From an uncultured Methanobrevibacter sp. (GTDB taxonomy: Archaea > Methanobacteriota > Methanobacteria > Methanobacteriales > Methanobacteriaceae): DNA of 64,000 nt. Under the pieces are notes generated by a model that was given only the letters and a program-made list of their open reading frames with translations, was not told where the DNA came from and made no database searches. Position 1 is the first letter of the stretch, and each line of letters begins with the position of its first letter. Below, one piece after another: positions 27,852 to 37,840 of the stretch. The position numbers and the translations under genes are program-made. The stretch spans positions 1 to 64,000 of the forward strand of contig CAMNJW010000001.1 in the NCBI GenBank assembly GCA_946541845.1, given 5' to 3'.

Positions 27852-27863
27852 AGTAATCACCAT

Positions 27864-28505
27864 CTAGTAGTTAACTCCCATTTTCTTGAGATCTTCTTTA
27901 CTTGCTTTAACATTACTTAATTCTTTTAAAGCATCAAATACTGCGTTAGCAAAGTTAACTGTAGTTTGGGTTTGTCCGAAAGTTTGGGACCATACATCTT
28001 GAATACCAGCGAGTTTTAAGATAGTTTTACCTACGTCACCAACTACTAAACCTACACCTGCAGGAGCTGGCATTAAAGTAACACTTACACTACTGGTTTT
28101 ACCTTGTACTTTGAAAGGTACAGTGTGTTCTCTTCCACAAACACAACCCCAATCTCCACAACCTCTTCTTACTTTAATAAGGTTGTATTTAGCGTTGTCT
28201 ACAGCTTTTCTGATAGCAGGACCTACTTCTTTAGCTTTACCTTGACCTAATCCTACGTATCCGTTTTTGTTACCTACAGCAACAATTACTCTGAAATTAA
28301 CTTTTCTACCGGATTTGTGCATCCTTTGAACTAAGTTAACATCCATTACTTCTTCTTCTAAATCAGGAATTAATGCATCAACGATTTCTAATTCCATAAT
28401 TGGAAGCCCTTTTTCAAAGATTTCATCGATATCAGTAATGGTTCCATCTTTAACTAATTTACCCATGTTAGTTTTAGGTTCCCATTCATCAATATTAAAA
28501 CTCAT
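27864..28505 (-). CDS. rpsE: 30S ribosomal protein S5
   Basis: Small-subunit decoding-fidelity protein. It carries the S5 double-stranded RNA-binding motif ([33 protein letters not shown] read across residues 75-107). A Cys pair in [13 protein letters not shown] is the archaeal variant. The C-terminal domain includes [20 protein letters not shown]. The 213 residues fit the archaeal family. AGAGGAATAACT precedes the start. Confidence 0.96.
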   Translation of the reverse strand: MSFNIDEWEPKTNMGKLVKDGTITDIDEIFEKGLPIMELEIVDALIPDLEEEVMDVNLVQRMHKSGRKVNFRVIVAVGNKNGYVGLGQGKAKEVGPAIRKAVDNAKYNLIKVRRGCGDWGCVCGREHTVPFKVQGKTSSVSVTLMPAPAGVGLVVGDVGKTILKLAGIQDVWSQTFGQTQTTVNFANAVFDALKELSNVKASKEDLKKMGVNY

Positions 28506-28507
28506 AG

Positions 28508-29089
28508 TTATTCCTCTGCCTCGTCGATATTCTTAATAGTTTCATCAAAGTTTTCAGGTAAATCTTTAGGATTGAGTCCTCTTTCAAAATACTTTGAGAA
28601 TTTTTTAGCAACTTCTTCAGCATCTAAGGATTCAGCATAGTTAGCAACATGTTCTCCTCTGATACGTTCATCTTCAGGGAAAATGAAGTCACCGTGAGGA
28701 ATTTCTAAACCTGCATCTACAGCACCTTTGAGAGCTGCGAAAATTTTAGATCCTTTGATAGGAGATTTTAAACCAATGTCTAAAATTGCATTTTCAACAC
28801 CATTTGCTAAAGCTCTTTTAGCACAGAGGTAAGCAGTCAAATAGAATGCTGAAATGTTATTAGTGTGTCCTAAGTATCCGTATTTGGATAATTGTTTACT
28901 TACTGCGGAAGCAACAGTGATGTCTCCTTCAGGAGCATAGTCAATTACTTGAACAGTAGCATGATTGTTAGAAACTCTAACAACTAAACGAGATTTGTCA
29001 TAATCAACTAATTTCATTCTAGCTGCGTAATCAGTTTTACCTTCTCTTCTTCTTCTGAATGCTACTTTATAATTAGTTCCTTGTGCCAT
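28508..29089 (-). CDS. rplR: 50S ribosomal protein L18
   Basis: 5S rRNA-binding protein in the archaeal/eukaryotic L5 form. The 193 residues include [22 protein letters not shown] and the long archaeal extension with [22 protein letters not shown]. It is two bases after the L19e stop and two bases before S5, so the three are coupled. Confidence 0.96.
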   Translation of the reverse strand: MAQGTNYKVAFRRRREGKTDYAARMKLVDYDKSRLVVRVSNNHATVQVIDYAPEGDITVASAVSKQLSKYGYLGHTNNISAFYLTAYLCAKRALANGVENAILDIGLKSPIKGSKIFAALKGAVDAGLEIPHGDFIFPEDERIRGEHVANYAESLDAEEVAKKFSKYFERGLNPKDLPENFDETIKNIDEAEE

Positions 29090-29091
29090 GT

Positions 29092-29547
29092 TTATTCATC
29101 TCCTTTAATTAAATCATGGTCACGGGCGTAGTTTCTCATGTAAGATTTACTTCTAAATGCGCCACCCTTAGCCATTTTGTATAATTTACGATAGGTAGTA
29201 GCATCAATTACTTCTTCTTCACGCATTTCTTTAAGATCTTTTCTTAAAGCTCTAATGGTAGTCATCCATGCTTTTTTCTTAGGAGTACGTGCTTTTTTAG
29301 CCCCTTTTATACTACCTCTACCTTTTCTTTTTCCTTTTGCTTTTTGTTCTTTGATTTTTTTAGATCTGTAGCTACTATTACCTTTTTGAGGTTTTGCTTT
29401 AATAGCTCCATCGTTAATTAACTGCTTTACACCTTCTCTAGTAATCGCCATGGATACTTCTTCTAATCTTTCAGGATCAATCCATACACGATTAAGCCCT
29501 ACTTTGAGTATACTAGCAGCTAATCTTTTTTGAGTTGTAAGATTCAT
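29092..29547 (-). CDS. rpl19e: 50S ribosomal protein L19e
   Basis: A 151-residue basic protein of archaea and eukaryotes. It starts MNLTTQKRLAASILKVGLNRVWIDPERLEEV and continues with the helical KGRGSIKGAKKARTPKKKAW. GGAGG lies nine bases before the ATG. It follows L32e after a 126-base gap containing three hairpins, unusual in an otherwise tightly packed operon. Confidence 0.96.
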   Translation of the reverse strand: MNLTTQKRLAASILKVGLNRVWIDPERLEEVSMAITREGVKQLINDGAIKAKPQKGNSSYRSKKIKEQKAKGKRKGRGSIKGAKKARTPKKKAWMTTIRALRKDLKEMREEEVIDATTYRKLYKMAKGGAFRSKSYMRNYARDHDLIKGDE

Positions 29548-29565
29548 GTATATAATCCTCCATAT

Positions 29566-29661
29566 TCAGCATAGCTGATAAATTTAGACAAAATCTAAAT
29601 TCCCTTTTAAATTAATTTAACAGTCAATTCAATTCATAATAAACCCCGGAATTGATTGACT
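29566..29661 (-). other. Structured intercistronic segment between L32e and L19e
   Basis: Three inverted repeats follow one another: 29622-29635 with 29649-29661 (13-14 bp, one bulged T), 29581-29588 with 29594-29601 (8 bp perfect), and TCAGC/GCTGA at 29566-29578 just before the L19e ribosome binding site. A minus-strand TATTTATAAG at about 29659-29668 might be an internal promoter. The segment could be a leader, processing site or small RNA. Confidence 0.45.
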
Positions 29662-29673
29662 TATAAATATGAT

Positions 29674-30003
29674 TTATTTGTTTAAAACTTTAATACCAAG
29701 TTCTGATGCTTTTTCTAACATCAAATCTTTTTTCCTTTTCCCGATAGAAGCACTTATTCTTGCAGCATCAGTAGCTGGATCTAAGTCTTCTAATTCTTTC
29801 ATATTATGAACAAGAACGTCATTATATCCTGAAGGGTGTAAGTCCCTAATAGCTCTAGGGGTTCTGTAACCAATTGCTGGCATATCAGGTTTACCTGCTT
29901 CATATCTTCTCATTTTACTGGTTTTACCTCTAGGGCGTCTCCATTTGATTCCAAGTTTTTTATAACGAGCATATTCTTGTCTTTTAAATCTTTTATTAGC
30001 CAT
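29674..30003 (-). CDS. rpl32e: 50S ribosomal protein L32e
   Basis: The 109 residues contain RFKRQEYARYKKLGIKWRRPRGKTSKMRRYEAGKPDMPAIGYRTP read across residues 4-48, with the L32e core motif WRRPRG and GYRTPRAIRDLHPSGY. It is shorter than the roughly 130 residues of many family members but lacks no core part that I can see. GGTGATTTGA precedes the start; L6 stops 14 bp upstream. Confidence 0.93.
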   Translation of the reverse strand: MANKRFKRQEYARYKKLGIKWRRPRGKTSKMRRYEAGKPDMPAIGYRTPRAIRDLHPSGYNDVLVHNMKELEDLDPATDAARISASIGKRKKDLMLEKASELGIKVLNK

Positions 30004-30016
30004 TCAAATCACCAAA

Positions 30017-30553
30017 TTATTCTTTGCTAGTTAAGTATATTCCGTCTTGGAATACTCTAGGATCTCTTCCTTTAATTTTAGTTGCTTGTTCTAAGTTAGC
30101 CATAGTTTGACCAACATGTTCCTTATTAATACCTGTAATGGTTACCTCATCACCTTTTACTGCTACTTTTGCAGAACCTACAATTTTAGCAGATCTTGGG
30201 TGTCTTTCCCCGAGGAAGTTGTCAATTATTACAGTATCGTTTTGAACTTTTACAGTCATTGGAAAGTGAGCGAATACAATTTTCATGTGGTAAGTGAAAC
30301 CATCGGTCACACCAGTAATCATATTGTTGATGTGTGCTCTTGTAGTTCCAATCATTGCTTTGTCTTTCTTTTTTGGAAATGCTGTTTCTAAAACAACAAC
30401 ATCATCTTCTTCTTTAATACTTACATTAGGATAAGTAAATTTTCTGGAGTCTTCTCCATTAGGTCCTTTTACAGAGACCTCATTATTTTCAATTATAACT
30501 TCAACGCCTTCAGGGATTTCAATTTCTTCCCTTATAGCTGCAGCTACTACCAT
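30017..30553 (-). CDS. rplF: 50S ribosomal protein L6
   Basis: A 178-residue two-lobed protein near the GTPase centre. It opens with [26 protein letters not shown] and has [23 protein letters not shown] and [35 protein letters not shown] in the archaeal style. AGGTGATAAA precedes the ATG; S8 ends nine bases upstream. Confidence 0.96.
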   Translation of the reverse strand: MVVAAAIREEIEIPEGVEVIIENNEVSVKGPNGEDSRKFTYPNVSIKEEDDVVVLETAFPKKKDKAMIGTTRAHINNMITGVTDGFTYHMKIVFAHFPMTVKVQNDTVIIDNFLGERHPRSAKIVGSAKVAVKGDEVTITGINKEHVGQTMANLEQATKIKGRDPRVFQDGIYLTSKE

Positions 30554-30561
30554 TTTATCAC

Positions 30562-30954
30562 CTAGTACATGTAAGCCAACAAACGTCCACCAATACCTCT
30601 TTCCTTAGCCTCATTGTGAGTCATAATTCCTTCAGGAGTTGTGACGATTAAAATACCAAAGTTTTTTGCTGGCAAATATCTTTTTTCAAATTTCTCAAAT
30701 TCATCTTTTTTAACAGCATGACGAGGTTTAATAACACCACATTTGTTAATGTTACCTAATAATTCGACAGTGAATTTACCTGCCCTGTTGTCATCAATAT
30801 ATTCAAAATTACCAATATAATTCTCTTTTTGCATAGTGCTTAAAACTTGTCCAATTAATTTGGAAGCAGGGGAAATAACACAAGAGTCATTTACTTGTAA
30901 TTCGTTATTTCTGATATTAGTTAAAGCATCAGCAAGAGGATCCATAAGACTCAT
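30562..30954 (-). CDS. rpsH: 30S ribosomal protein S8
   Basis: A 130-residue 16S-binding protein. The start [18 protein letters not shown] and the end [32 protein letters not shown] are diagnostic. AGAGGTTTTAAAT precedes it. S14 ends 12 bases upstream. Confidence 0.97.
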   Translation of the reverse strand: MSLMDPLADALTNIRNNELQVNDSCVISPASKLIGQVLSTMQKENYIGNFEYIDDNRAGKFTVELLGNINKCGVIKPRHAVKKDEFEKFEKRYLPAKNFGILIVTTPEGIMTHNEAKERGIGGRLLAYMY

Positions 30955-30965
30955 ATTTAAAACCT

Positions 30966-31109
30966 CTAATTATATTTTTTAAATCCTATTTTAGGAGCAA
31001 TTTCCCTAAAACATTGTCTGCATAAGTTTAATCCATATCTACTAATCATAGCGGAATGGTCTCCGCAACGACTACATTTTTTTGCAGCTTTTCCGTATTT
31101 TCTTGGCAA
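30966..31109 (-). CDS. rpsN: 30S ribosomal protein S14 (zinc-ribbon type)
   Basis: A 47-residue protein: [20 protein letters not shown] at the start, with the zinc ligands C12-x2-C15 and C30-x2-C33 (LCRQCFRE). It begins with a TTG at 31107-31109, four bases after GGTGA. There is no ATG at this position. It occupies the normal slot between L5 and S8 and is complete. Confidence 0.95.
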   Translation of the reverse strand: MPRKYGKAAKKCSRCGDHSAMISRYGLNLCRQCFREIAPKIGFKKYN

Positions 31110-31118
31110 AATATCACC

Positions 31119-31631
31119 TTATTCAGTCACATAATTAACTTTGAAGTTTTCTTCCATAAATTTCATAGTTTCTTCTTTAGAAATTCTATGTTTTTGAGGA
31201 ACTTTCTTTTGTTTAATTTTTCTTTTAGCTATTCTGTAACCTGGTTTTTCAAAAGTAACAGAAACATTCATACCGAAGATACCGATATCTGGGTTGTATC
31301 TCATACCTGGAATATCAATGTGTTCTTTGATACCAAAAGAAAGGTTTCCTTGTGCATCAAATTGAGTAGGTCTAATATTTCTACTAATACCTTCTAAAAC
31401 CATATCAATAGCCTTATCAGCTTTTTCGCCACGTAAAGTTAATTTACATGCGATTGGTTGTTTTTTCCTAATTCCCCATTCAGGGTTGGTTACTTTGGAA
31501 AAAGTTTTAACAGGAGTTTGATCGAACATTTCTTCTAAGAGATTGATTGCACGAGATAATTTTTCACCTGCTTCTCCAACACCAATGCTGACTGTAGCTT
31601 TTTCGATACGTACTTCGTTCATTGGGTTCAT
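31119..31631 (-). CDS. rplE: 50S ribosomal protein L5
   Basis: 5S rRNA-binding protein. The 170 residues include [24 protein letters not shown] and the loop [35 protein letters not shown]. The ATG overlaps the S4e stop (ATGA), with GGAGG seven bases upstream, which implies coupling. Confidence 0.97.
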   Translation of the reverse strand: MNPMNEVRIEKATVSIGVGEAGEKLSRAINLLEEMFDQTPVKTFSKVTNPEWGIRKKQPIACKLTLRGEKADKAIDMVLEGISRNIRPTQFDAQGNLSFGIKEHIDIPGMRYNPDIGIFGMNVSVTFEKPGYRIAKRKIKQKKVPQKHRISKEETMKFMEENFKVNYVTE

Positions 31632-32356
31632 TTATTAACCTCCAATAAAGATATTACTGGTGCATCGGTACCAACTACAAATGCATAGTCTTTTAAAGTT
31701 AAGAATTCATCGTTTGAACTATTTTTAATTATAATAGTATTTGGATTGGTTGATTTGTTTTCAATAATTTCAGAAATTGTACCTAATTCACCGGTGTGTT
31801 TACCACCAGTAACAAGAACGGTAGCTCCTTCTTGTAAAGGATATGCTTCAACAATTTCTTGTTCAGGTACTTTTAAGCAAATAACGTCTCCAACTTTGTA
31901 ATCATCTTCTTCAATGATAACATTTTTACCATCATGGAGGTTTAATTGAGTTTTTCCACCTTTAATGGTAGTTTTGTTAACAATTTTAGATAATTTAGCA
32001 CTACTATCTTCAATTAAATCTAATTGTAATCTTCCTTTTCTATCTAAAAGAACTCTGTAAGATTCTTCAGTTTTTGGAATTTCAATAACATCCATAAATC
32101 CAACTGGGAATTTATAATCTTTAACAACTCTTCCATCTACTAAAACATTACCAGAGTTAATGATTCTTTTTGCTTCACGAGCATTGTCTGCTAATTTTAA
32201 AACATCTCTGATAACTAAAGTTAATGGAATAGAATCTATAATAGAGTGAGAACCTGCTGAAGGTTTTACAGTCCAGGTATCTTCTTTAGGATGAATAGGC
32301 CAAGATTTTGGTGCTTTATATCTTTTAAGATGTTTTCTAGATCCCATTTTAGCCAT
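31628..32356 (-). CDS. rps4e: 30S ribosomal protein S4e
   Basis: A 242-residue archaeal/eukaryotic small-subunit protein. It opens [25 protein letters not shown] after MAK, carries an S4-type RNA-binding domain ([29 protein letters not shown]) and a C-terminal KOW domain ([18 protein letters not shown]). It lies one base from L24 and overlaps L5. Confidence 0.97.
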   Translation of the reverse strand: MAKMGSRKHLKRYKAPKSWPIHPKEDTWTVKPSAGSHSIIDSIPLTLVIRDVLKLADNAREAKRIINSGNVLVDGRVVKDYKFPVGFMDVIEIPKTEESYRVLLDRKGRLQLDLIEDSSAKLSKIVNKTTIKGGKTQLNLHDGKNVIIEEDDYKVGDVICLKVPEQEIVEAYPLQEGATVLVTGGKHTGELGTISEIIENKSTNPNTIIIKNSSNDEFLTLKDYAFVVGTDAPVISLLEVNK

Positions 32357-32357
32357 A

Positions 32358-32708
32358 TTAATTATCTCCTTTATTTTTAATTCTTCTATCGTCTTTTAAA
32401 TCTGCATCAATAATTACTAAGTTAGATGGGTCGACTGGGAGAAAAGTAGCAGTTCCATCAGGTTTGGATAAAGTAACTTCTTCAATGGTTACTTTGTAAG
32501 AACCATAATCTACAGTAAGGACTTCACCTTCATGTCCTTTAAAGTCTCCACGTACTACTCTAACTTTGTCACCTGCTTTAATAGGTAAAGATCTTTTTCC
32601 TAATTTTTCTTTTAAATCTTTACTTAAAGAAGCACTTAAGTATTTTCCACGTGCGTGAGCAGGAGCATTATAACGAGCTTTTCTTTGTTTTCTTGGTTGA
32701 ATTGACAT
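32358..32708 (-). CDS. rplX: 50S ribosomal protein L24
   Basis: A KOW-domain large-subunit protein in the archaeal/eukaryotic L26 form, 116 residues. It begins [22 protein letters not shown] and has the KOW motif [18 protein letters not shown] use the ATG at 32706-32708, six bases after AAGGTG; the outer GTG is inside the binding site. Confidence 0.96.
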   Translation of the reverse strand: MSIQPRKQRKARYNAPAHARGKYLSASLSKDLKEKLGKRSLPIKAGDKVRVVRGDFKGHEGEVLTVDYGSYKVTIEEVTLSKPDGTATFLPVDPSNLVIIDADLKDDRRIKNKGDN

Positions 32709-32718
32709 ATTTTTCACC

Positions 32719-33117
32719 TTATACTAAAATACTTGCTGCACTACCAACACTAGGCCATCTGTCAGCTGCTTCTTTAGCTACAGGACCTCTGATTTCGGAT
32801 CCTTTTAAAATTCCTTCAGGAGTAATAATAACAGCAGCATTATCTTCAAATTTAACACGAAGACCATCAGCACGTCTATATTCCTTTTTTTGTCTAACTA
32901 CAACTGCATTAACAACTTCTCTTCTCATGTCAGCAGTTCCTTTTTTAACAGAAGCAACAACTAAGTCTCCAACACCAGCAACATCGAGTCTTCTTCTTAC
33001 ACCTTTGAATCCTTTTACGGAAATGATTTCGATTTCACGAGCACCAGTATTGTCAACACATTGAAGTCTTGCTCCAATTGGTAATGCTTTAGTTATGCTT
33101 GAGGTTAATGGTTTCAT
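32719..33117 (-). CDS. rplN: 50S ribosomal protein L14
   Basis: Intersubunit bridge protein of 132 residues. The pattern [33 protein letters not shown] read across residues 13-45 and [18 protein letters not shown] at the end are typical. AAAGGAGAG precedes the start; S17 ends five bases upstream. Confidence 0.97.
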   Translation of the reverse strand: MKPLTSSITKALPIGARLQCVDNTGAREIEIISVKGFKGVRRRLDVAGVGDLVVASVKKGTADMRREVVNAVVVRQKKEYRRADGLRVKFEDNAAVIITPEGILKGSEIRGPVAKEAADRWPSVGSAASILV

Positions 33118-33122
33118 AATAA

Positions 33123-33440
33123 TTACTCTCCTTTAACTTCAACTAAAACAAAATGTTTAGTTTTACTTAATGGTCTACATTCTGCAACTTTTACAGAATC
33201 ACCAACATTCACATTTAAACAATCAGGTTTGTGAACATTGATTTTAGATTTCCTTTTTTCGTATCTTTCATATTTTTTAATGAATTTATAGTAACTACGT
33301 TCAACAGTAATAGTCCTTTCTGCTTTGTTACTTACAACAACACCTTCAAGGACTTGACCTCTTACAGGTAAAGTACCGTGGAAAGGGCAGTTAGGATCAT
33401 CACATGTAGTTTCTGGTTCTTGAACGTTAAGCCCAACCAT
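33123..33440 (-). CDS. rpsQ: 30S ribosomal protein S17
   Basis: A 105-residue OB-fold protein. The archaeal form begins with [21 protein letters not shown] and includes [32 protein letters not shown] read across residues 35-66. A short gap of 11 bases separates it from Rpp29. Confidence 0.96.
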   Translation of the reverse strand: MVGLNVQEPETTCDDPNCPFHGTLPVRGQVLEGVVVSNKAERTITVERSYYKFIKKYERYEKRKSKINVHKPDCLNVNVGDSVKVAECRPLSKTKHFVLVEVKGE

Positions 33441-33451
33441 ATTATCACCAT

Positions 33452-33730
33452 TTATAATTTTTTAAACCTTTTTTTTATTCTATCTTCAGGACGAATAGAC
33501 AAAATATTACCATCAATTTCAACTTTTTCCCCGTTCGGAAGTTCAAATACGAAAATTGACCCCATTTTAGGAATCATTTTTTCAGTATTATCCAATCCTT
33601 CAATCTTAATGGTATTTTTTGTCTCATCAATAACTGTTCCTTTTAAATTAAGAGATTTATTCTTAGCATTGGTTGCATGAACTTTCAATCCTATGAATTC
33701 ATGATGAACTAAGTTTTTTGAAGTAATCAT
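33452..33730 (-). CDS. rnp1: RNase P protein component 1 (Rpp29/Pop4)
   Basis: A 92-residue Sm-like protein of archaeal RNase P, which trims tRNA 5' leaders. It shows [21 protein letters not shown] and [15 protein letters not shown], the family core, and ends with the basic [12 protein letters not shown]. Its place between SUI1 and S17 within the ribosomal operon is standard in archaea. The ribosome binding site is weak (GAGATTGGG). Confidence 0.92.
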   Translation of the reverse strand: MITSKNLVHHEFIGLKVHATNAKNKSLNLKGTVIDETKNTIKIEGLDNTEKMIPKMGSIFVFELPNGEKVEIDGNILSIRPEDRIKKRFKKL

Positions 33731-33814
33731 TTTCCCAATCTCTTAATATTACATTACAATAAATTATGCAGAAAATTACAAAATTTTATTGAAAAACATA
33801 TCGAATTAGATGAA

Positions 33815-34153
33815 TTATCTCCTTTTTTTATTATTCTTTTTAGATTCACGAATTTCGATAGTGTCGGATGAGAAACCCATATCAGATAAAACTTCTTTAA
33901 CTTTGACCTTATGATCACCTTGAAGTTCTATTTGACCGTTTTTGGCAGTTCCTCCACAAGCACATTTTGCTTTGAGAGTTTTTGTGAGTTCTCTAATATC
34001 AATATCGTGTTCATCTATACCCTCGATAATAGTCATGAGTTTTCCAAATCTTCTTCTTACAGTAAATACTTTTAAAGATTGAACTTCACGTGCAATTTCT
34101 TCACATACACAAAGTTCTTCAGGAAGCCCACATACATCACAAATTTTTGACAT
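33815..34153 (-). CDS. SUI1/eIF1-type translation initiation factor
   Basis: A 112-residue homologue of eIF1/YciH, which guards start-codon selection. An N-terminal zinc-ribbon-like [15 protein letters not shown] precedes the SUI1 core: [42 protein letters not shown]. The tail is basic (KKNNKKRR). It starts one base after the L29 stop with AAAGGAG upstream. The gap of 84 bases to Rpp29 holds nothing I recognise. Confidence 0.92.
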   Translation of the reverse strand: MSKICDVCGLPEELCVCEEIAREVQSLKVFTVRRRFGKLMTIIEGIDEHDIDIRELTKTLKAKCACGGTAKNGQIELQGDHKVKVKEVLSDMGFSSDTIEIRESKKNNKKRR

Positions 34154-34360
34154 TTAATTCTCCTTTTGTTTTTCATTCAATATTGTAAGAACACGAGCAA
34201 TTGTTCTTTTTAATTCTCTAATTTTCCCAGGGTTTTCATTTACCCCAGCAGCTGCACTTTTAGAAATGTTTTTGGATAATTCAGTTCTGAGTTCAACTAA
34301 TTTGTCTTGAATCTCATCAACTTCCATGTCCCAAATTTCTTTACTTCTTAAAATCGCCAT
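34154..34360 (-). CDS. rpmC: 50S ribosomal protein L29
   Basis: A 68-residue helical hairpin at the peptide exit tunnel. It has the motif LVELRTELSKNISKSAAAGVNENPGKIRELKRTIARVLTI across residues 22-62. The end overlaps no neighbour but lies one base before the SUI1 start. The ribosome binding site is weak. Confidence 0.94.
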   Translation of the reverse strand: MAILRSKEIWDMEVDEIQDKLVELRTELSKNISKSAAAGVNENPGKIRELKRTIARVLTILNEKQKEN

Positions 34361-34394
34361 TGTTCCAACTCTTTTAAGATAATTAAATTGAAAT

Positions 34395-35150
34395 TTAACT
34401 ATCGTCTTCTTCTACTTCTTCAGTAGATTCTTCTTCAACAACTTCTTCTAATTCGTCGAGATCTTCAACTTCCTCAATGATTTCTTCTTCGATGATTTCT
34501 TCGGTTTCAACATCGATTTCTTCTTCAATAACTTCACCATCTTCTTCGATGATTATTTTAGGAGGAAGAATTTCGACAGAATCAGGTAATACTGTTTCTG
34601 GAGGCATAATTCTTACGTAAATACCTAATACACCAGGTTTTAATTGAGCAGTAGCAAATCCTTCTTGTACTAATCTAGTTGATGGTTCACCACATTTTTT
34701 GATGTATCCTTCAACGAATTTAGCTACAGCAGATCTGGAACCTCTAATTTTACCAGAAATAGTAACTTCTACACCTTGAGCTCCTGCGCCCATAATTCTA
34801 CGAATAGTGGAGTAAGCAACTCTTCTGAAGTGCATACCTCTTTGTAACATGTTAGATATTTTGTATGCCATGATTTTTGGGTTAAGTTCAGGAACATCAA
34901 CTTCTTTAACTTCAATTTGAGGATTATCTAAACCAAATTCAGTTTTAAGAGTGTTAGTGATAGTTCTTACGTTTTTACCACCTCTACCAATTACCATACC
35001 AGGTCTTTCTGCGTAAACAATTACCATGGTACCTAATGGAGTGATTTGAACTTCCATACCACCGTATCCAGCTCTTTCGAGTTCTTTTTCTAAAAATTCG
35101 TCGATTCTGGTTCTTCTAAGGCCCTCTGTGACAAAATCTTTTTCTATCAT
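34395..35150 (-). CDS. rpsC: 30S ribosomal protein S3 with long acidic C-terminal tail
   Basis: mRNA-entry-site protein. The KH domain is MVIGRGGKNVRTITNTLKTEFGL near residues 53-75, and the C-terminal S3 domain includes RRIMGAGAQGVEVTISGKIRGSRSAV. The protein does not end there: the last 50 or so residues are almost all Glu, Asp, Val and Ile (EEIIEEEIIEEVEDLDELEE..). The L22 stop overlaps the ATG (TAATG), and GGAGG precedes it. Confidence 0.96.
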   Translation of the reverse strand: MIEKDFVTEGLRRTRIDEFLEKELERAGYGGMEVQITPLGTMVIVYAERPGMVIGRGGKNVRTITNTLKTEFGLDNPQIEVKEVDVPELNPKIMAYKISNMLQRGMHFRRVAYSTIRRIMGAGAQGVEVTISGKIRGSRSAVAKFVEGYIKKCGEPSTRLVQEGFATAQLKPGVLGIYVRIMPPETVLPDSVEILPPKIIIEEDGEVIEEEIDVETEEIIEEEIIEEVEDLDELEEVVEEESTEEVEEDDS

Positions 35151-35614
35151 TAGTTAGCCTCCTGTAAAACAATTTGAATATGAGTAGTAGGTGTGTTAAA
35201 TGGAGTCATTCTACCGAATGCTCTTGGGATATAACCAGGAATTACAACACCTCTGTGAGATGAAATATGTTCAATGAATAATTTTTCAGTGTCCATACCT
35301 TTGTACTCTGCATTAGCTTCTGCATTTTCTAAGACTTTTAAGATTTGTTCAGCAGCTTTTACAGGGTATCTACCAGCAGCCCATCCTTCTTGTCCTTTTC
35401 TGTGACCAACTTTTTTGTTGTGTCTTTTGAAAGGAACAGATTTTTTCATATCAATAACATCTGCTAAGTAAGCTTTAGCTTTTCCTACTTCCATTCCTCT
35501 GATTGCACTGCAAATCTCAACACTGTGTTTTGGAGAAATCTTAAGAGATTTTGCCATAGCACGTGCAGTTTTTGCTTCATCAACATCTTCATTATAAGCA
35601 TATTTGTTAGCCAT
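35150..35614 (-). CDS. rplV: 50S ribosomal protein L22
   Basis: Exit-tunnel protein of 154 residues in the archaeal form (L17 in eukaryotes). It contains [25 protein letters not shown] and the loop [31 protein letters not shown] precedes the start; the stop overlaps S3 by one base. Confidence 0.96.
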   Translation of the reverse strand: MANKYAYNEDVDEAKTARAMAKSLKISPKHSVEICSAIRGMEVGKAKAYLADVIDMKKSVPFKRHNKKVGHRKGQEGWAAGRYPVKAAEQILKVLENAEANAEYKGMDTEKLFIEHISSHRGVVIPGYIPRAFGRMTPFNTPTTHIQIVLQEAN

Positions 35615-35626
35615 GTTCTAATCTCC

Positions 35627-36037
35627 TTATTTAAGTGGTACAAACATAGATGATCTTGTAGCACCCATACCTGGGTCTCCGTGTTGAACTCTTTTTCTGG
35701 TTGGTGCATATTCACCGAAGTAATGACCAATCATTTCTGGAGCAATAGTTACTTCTACAAAGTTTTGACCATCATAAATACCGAAAGTGGTTCCTACCAT
35801 TTCAGGTATAACAATCATGTCTCTACAATGGGTCCTAATTACAACAGGACGACCATCTTTAGTTCCTTCTTTATTCAACTTTCTCATTTTATCCAAAACA
35901 ATTTGTTGTCTTGGTAAGAATCCTCTTTTTAAAGATCTTCTTTGTCTTGCAGGGAATAATTCCATTACTTCCTCTAAAGACATTGCTTGAAGTTCTTCAA
36001 GAGTATAACCTTTATATTTAAATATTTTTCTTGCCAA
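35627..36037 (-). CDS. rpsS: 30S ribosomal protein S19
   Basis: Small-subunit head protein. The 136 residues show the archaeal N-terminal extension ([34 protein letters not shown]) and the S19 core [26 protein letters not shown] with the end [17 protein letters not shown]. It begins with TTG at 36035-36037, seven bases after GAGGGTG. Confidence 0.96.
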   Translation of the reverse strand: MARKIFKYKGYTLEELQAMSLEEVMELFPARQRRSLKRGFLPRQQIVLDKMRKLNKEGTKDGRPVVIRTHCRDMIVIPEMVGTTFGIYDGQNFVEVTIAPEMIGHYFGEYAPTRKRVQHGDPGMGATRSSMFVPLK

Positions 36038-36052
36038 TGAAACACCCTCTAT

Positions 36053-36778
36053 CTATCTTTTTAAACCTGTTCTCTTAGCTGCAATTGAACCAACTTTTCT
36101 TCCTGGTGGTGCATGTCTTGAAACAGTAGTTGGACGACCAGGATGTTGTCTGTTACCTCCCCCGTGAGGGTGATCTACAGCATTCATTGCTACTCCTCTT
36201 ACAGTCATGAATTTCTTACCTTTAGCTTTATAAGCATGCCATTTTTTACCAGCTTTAAGGAATGGTTTATCTTTTCTTCCTCCACCAGCTACTACACCAA
36301 TACTAGCACGGCAGTTAGGATTTAAGTATTTTAATTCCCCTGATGGTAATTCAACAACAGTTTGGTTTGCATCATGAGTAACAACATTAGCATAAGTTCC
36401 AGAAGATCTTACAAAACGACCACCGTCTCCAGGTGTGTTTTCGATATCATAAATTGGAGTACCTTCAGGAATTTCAGCAAGTGGTAATGTATTACCGAAT
36501 TTAATTGGTGCGGAAATACCGCATTCAATTTCGTCGTCAATTTGAATGCTTTCAGGTGCTAAGATAAATTTCTTTTCACCATTTTCGAATTTTACTTCTG
36601 CAATAGGAGCGGTTCTTGCTGGGTCATGTACAATATCAATAACTTTACCTTTGATACTACCTTCTTTTTCTAATGCATCGTAAGATCTGTATCTGATTTT
36701 GTCTTTGAAACGATGAGAAGCAACACGGTGAGCAGGAGTTCCTCTACCTCTTCTTTGATGAATTAATCGTTTTCCCAT
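36053..36778 (-). CDS. rplB: 50S ribosomal protein L2
   Basis: Peptidyl-transferase-region protein of 241 residues, archaeal form (L8). It begins MGKRLIHQRRGRGTPAHRV, and the conserved His region VRGVAMNAVDHPHGGGNRQHPGRPTTV is near 190. AAGGAGGAAT precedes the ATG. Confidence 0.97.
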   Translation of the reverse strand: MGKRLIHQRRGRGTPAHRVASHRFKDKIRYRSYDALEKEGSIKGKVIDIVHDPARTAPIAEVKFENGEKKFILAPESIQIDDEIECGISAPIKFGNTLPLAEIPEGTPIYDIENTPGDGGRFVRSSGTYANVVTHDANQTVVELPSGELKYLNPNCRASIGVVAGGGRKDKPFLKAGKKWHAYKAKGKKFMTVRGVAMNAVDHPHGGGNRQHPGRPTTVSRHAPPGRKVGSIAAKRTGLKR

Positions 36779-36790
36779 TCAAATTCCTCC

Positions 36791-37051
36791 TTAGAATACT
36801 CCTATTCTGACAGCGAGTTCTTCTGCCATTTCTTCTTCAACAAGTTTGATATATGCTACTTTTTCACCTTTAGTAGTAATATGAGTATTAACTTTTGCTA
36901 CTTTTTCTTCGTATAACTCTTCAAAAGCTCTTTTGATTTGGCCTTTGTTAGCGGAACGACGTACAACAAAAGTAATTTCATTATTTTGATCAATTAAGTT
37001 CATGGTTTTTTCAGTAACATGAGGTTTAATAATAATTGAATATGAATCCAT
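36791..37051 (-). CDS. rplW: 50S ribosomal protein L23
   Basis: Exit-tunnel protein that docks SRP and the Sec translocon; 86 residues. Motifs: IIKPHVTEKTMNLIDQNNEITFVV and KRAFEELYEEKVAKVNTHIT. I take the ATG at 37049-37051, preceded by AGGTGATT; the outer GTG lies within that site. Confidence 0.95.
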   Translation of the reverse strand: MDSYSIIIKPHVTEKTMNLIDQNNEITFVVRRSANKGQIKRAFEELYEEKVAKVNTHITTKGEKVAYIKLVEEEMAEELAVRIGVF

Positions 37052-37073
37052 AATAATCACCTATTTTTCCAAA

Positions 37074-37838
37074 TTATTGGAATAAACCTCCTAACTTTTC
37101 AACAGCTGATTTAGTGTAAATAGTGAGTCTTCCTGCGTGGGTACCAGGTGCTAATAATTCAGCATTTAAGTTTTCAGCAACCACAACATCTACACCAGCG
37201 TGGTTTCTTGCACCTAAAGAGATACCGTTATCTTCACCAACAACTACAAGAGGTCCTTTTACTTTTTTGTATTTTCTTCCTCTAGTTTTACCTCTACCAG
37301 CTCTAATTCTTTTTCCTTCTTTAGCACGGATGACATCATCGTAAACTCCTAAGTTTTGGAAAATTTCACGAGTTTGTTTAGCGGTTTTTACTGCTTCGAT
37401 ATCATCTTCAACAATAATAGGAACTTGTTCTAAATCTGCAACTTTGTGACCTCTGTTTTCAACAATCTCTTTATTGGTAGTTGCTGCAACAGCAGATCTG
37501 ATAGCAAATCTTCTTTCTTTTATGTTGATTTTTTCGTGATGATTTTTTTCAGCTCTGGTAGGATGTGCTTGTCTACCACCAATAGCCATTGGTACGAAAG
37601 CTGCTTTTGAACCATTTTTAATCCTTGGTACTCTTGCGGTACCTCTACCTGAACCCCATCCTTTAGCGGAAGTTCTTTTACCTGCCATTGGGTCATTACC
37701 CCATGGTTGTACTCTTGCAGATTGTGCAGAAAGTACAGCTCTTTTGATTAAATCTGGTCTGTATACTTCATCAAAAATAGCTGGAAGTTCAATTTCTTCT
37801 TTTACTTCCCCATTAATAGAATAAACATTAACTTTCAT
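37074..37838 (-). CDS. rpl4: 50S ribosomal protein L4 (L4e/L1e)
   Basis: Exit-tunnel protein of 254 residues in the archaeal/eukaryotic form. It contains QPWGNDPMAGKRTSAKGWGSGRGTARVPRIKNG and the basic RAGRGKTRGRKYKKVKGPLVVVGEDNG. AAGGGGTATAATC precedes the ATG; L3 stops two bases upstream. Confidence 0.96.
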   Translation of the reverse strand: MKVNVYSINGEVKEEIELPAIFDEVYRPDLIKRAVLSAQSARVQPWGNDPMAGKRTSAKGWGSGRGTARVPRIKNGSKAAFVPMAIGGRQAHPTRAEKNHHEKINIKERRFAIRSAVAATTNKEIVENRGHKVADLEQVPIIVEDDIEAVKTAKQTREIFQNLGVYDDVIRAKEGKRIRAGRGKTRGRKYKKVKGPLVVVGEDNGISLGARNHAGVDVVVAENLNAELLAPGTHAGRLTIYTKSAVEKLGGLFQ

Positions 37839-37840
37839 GA

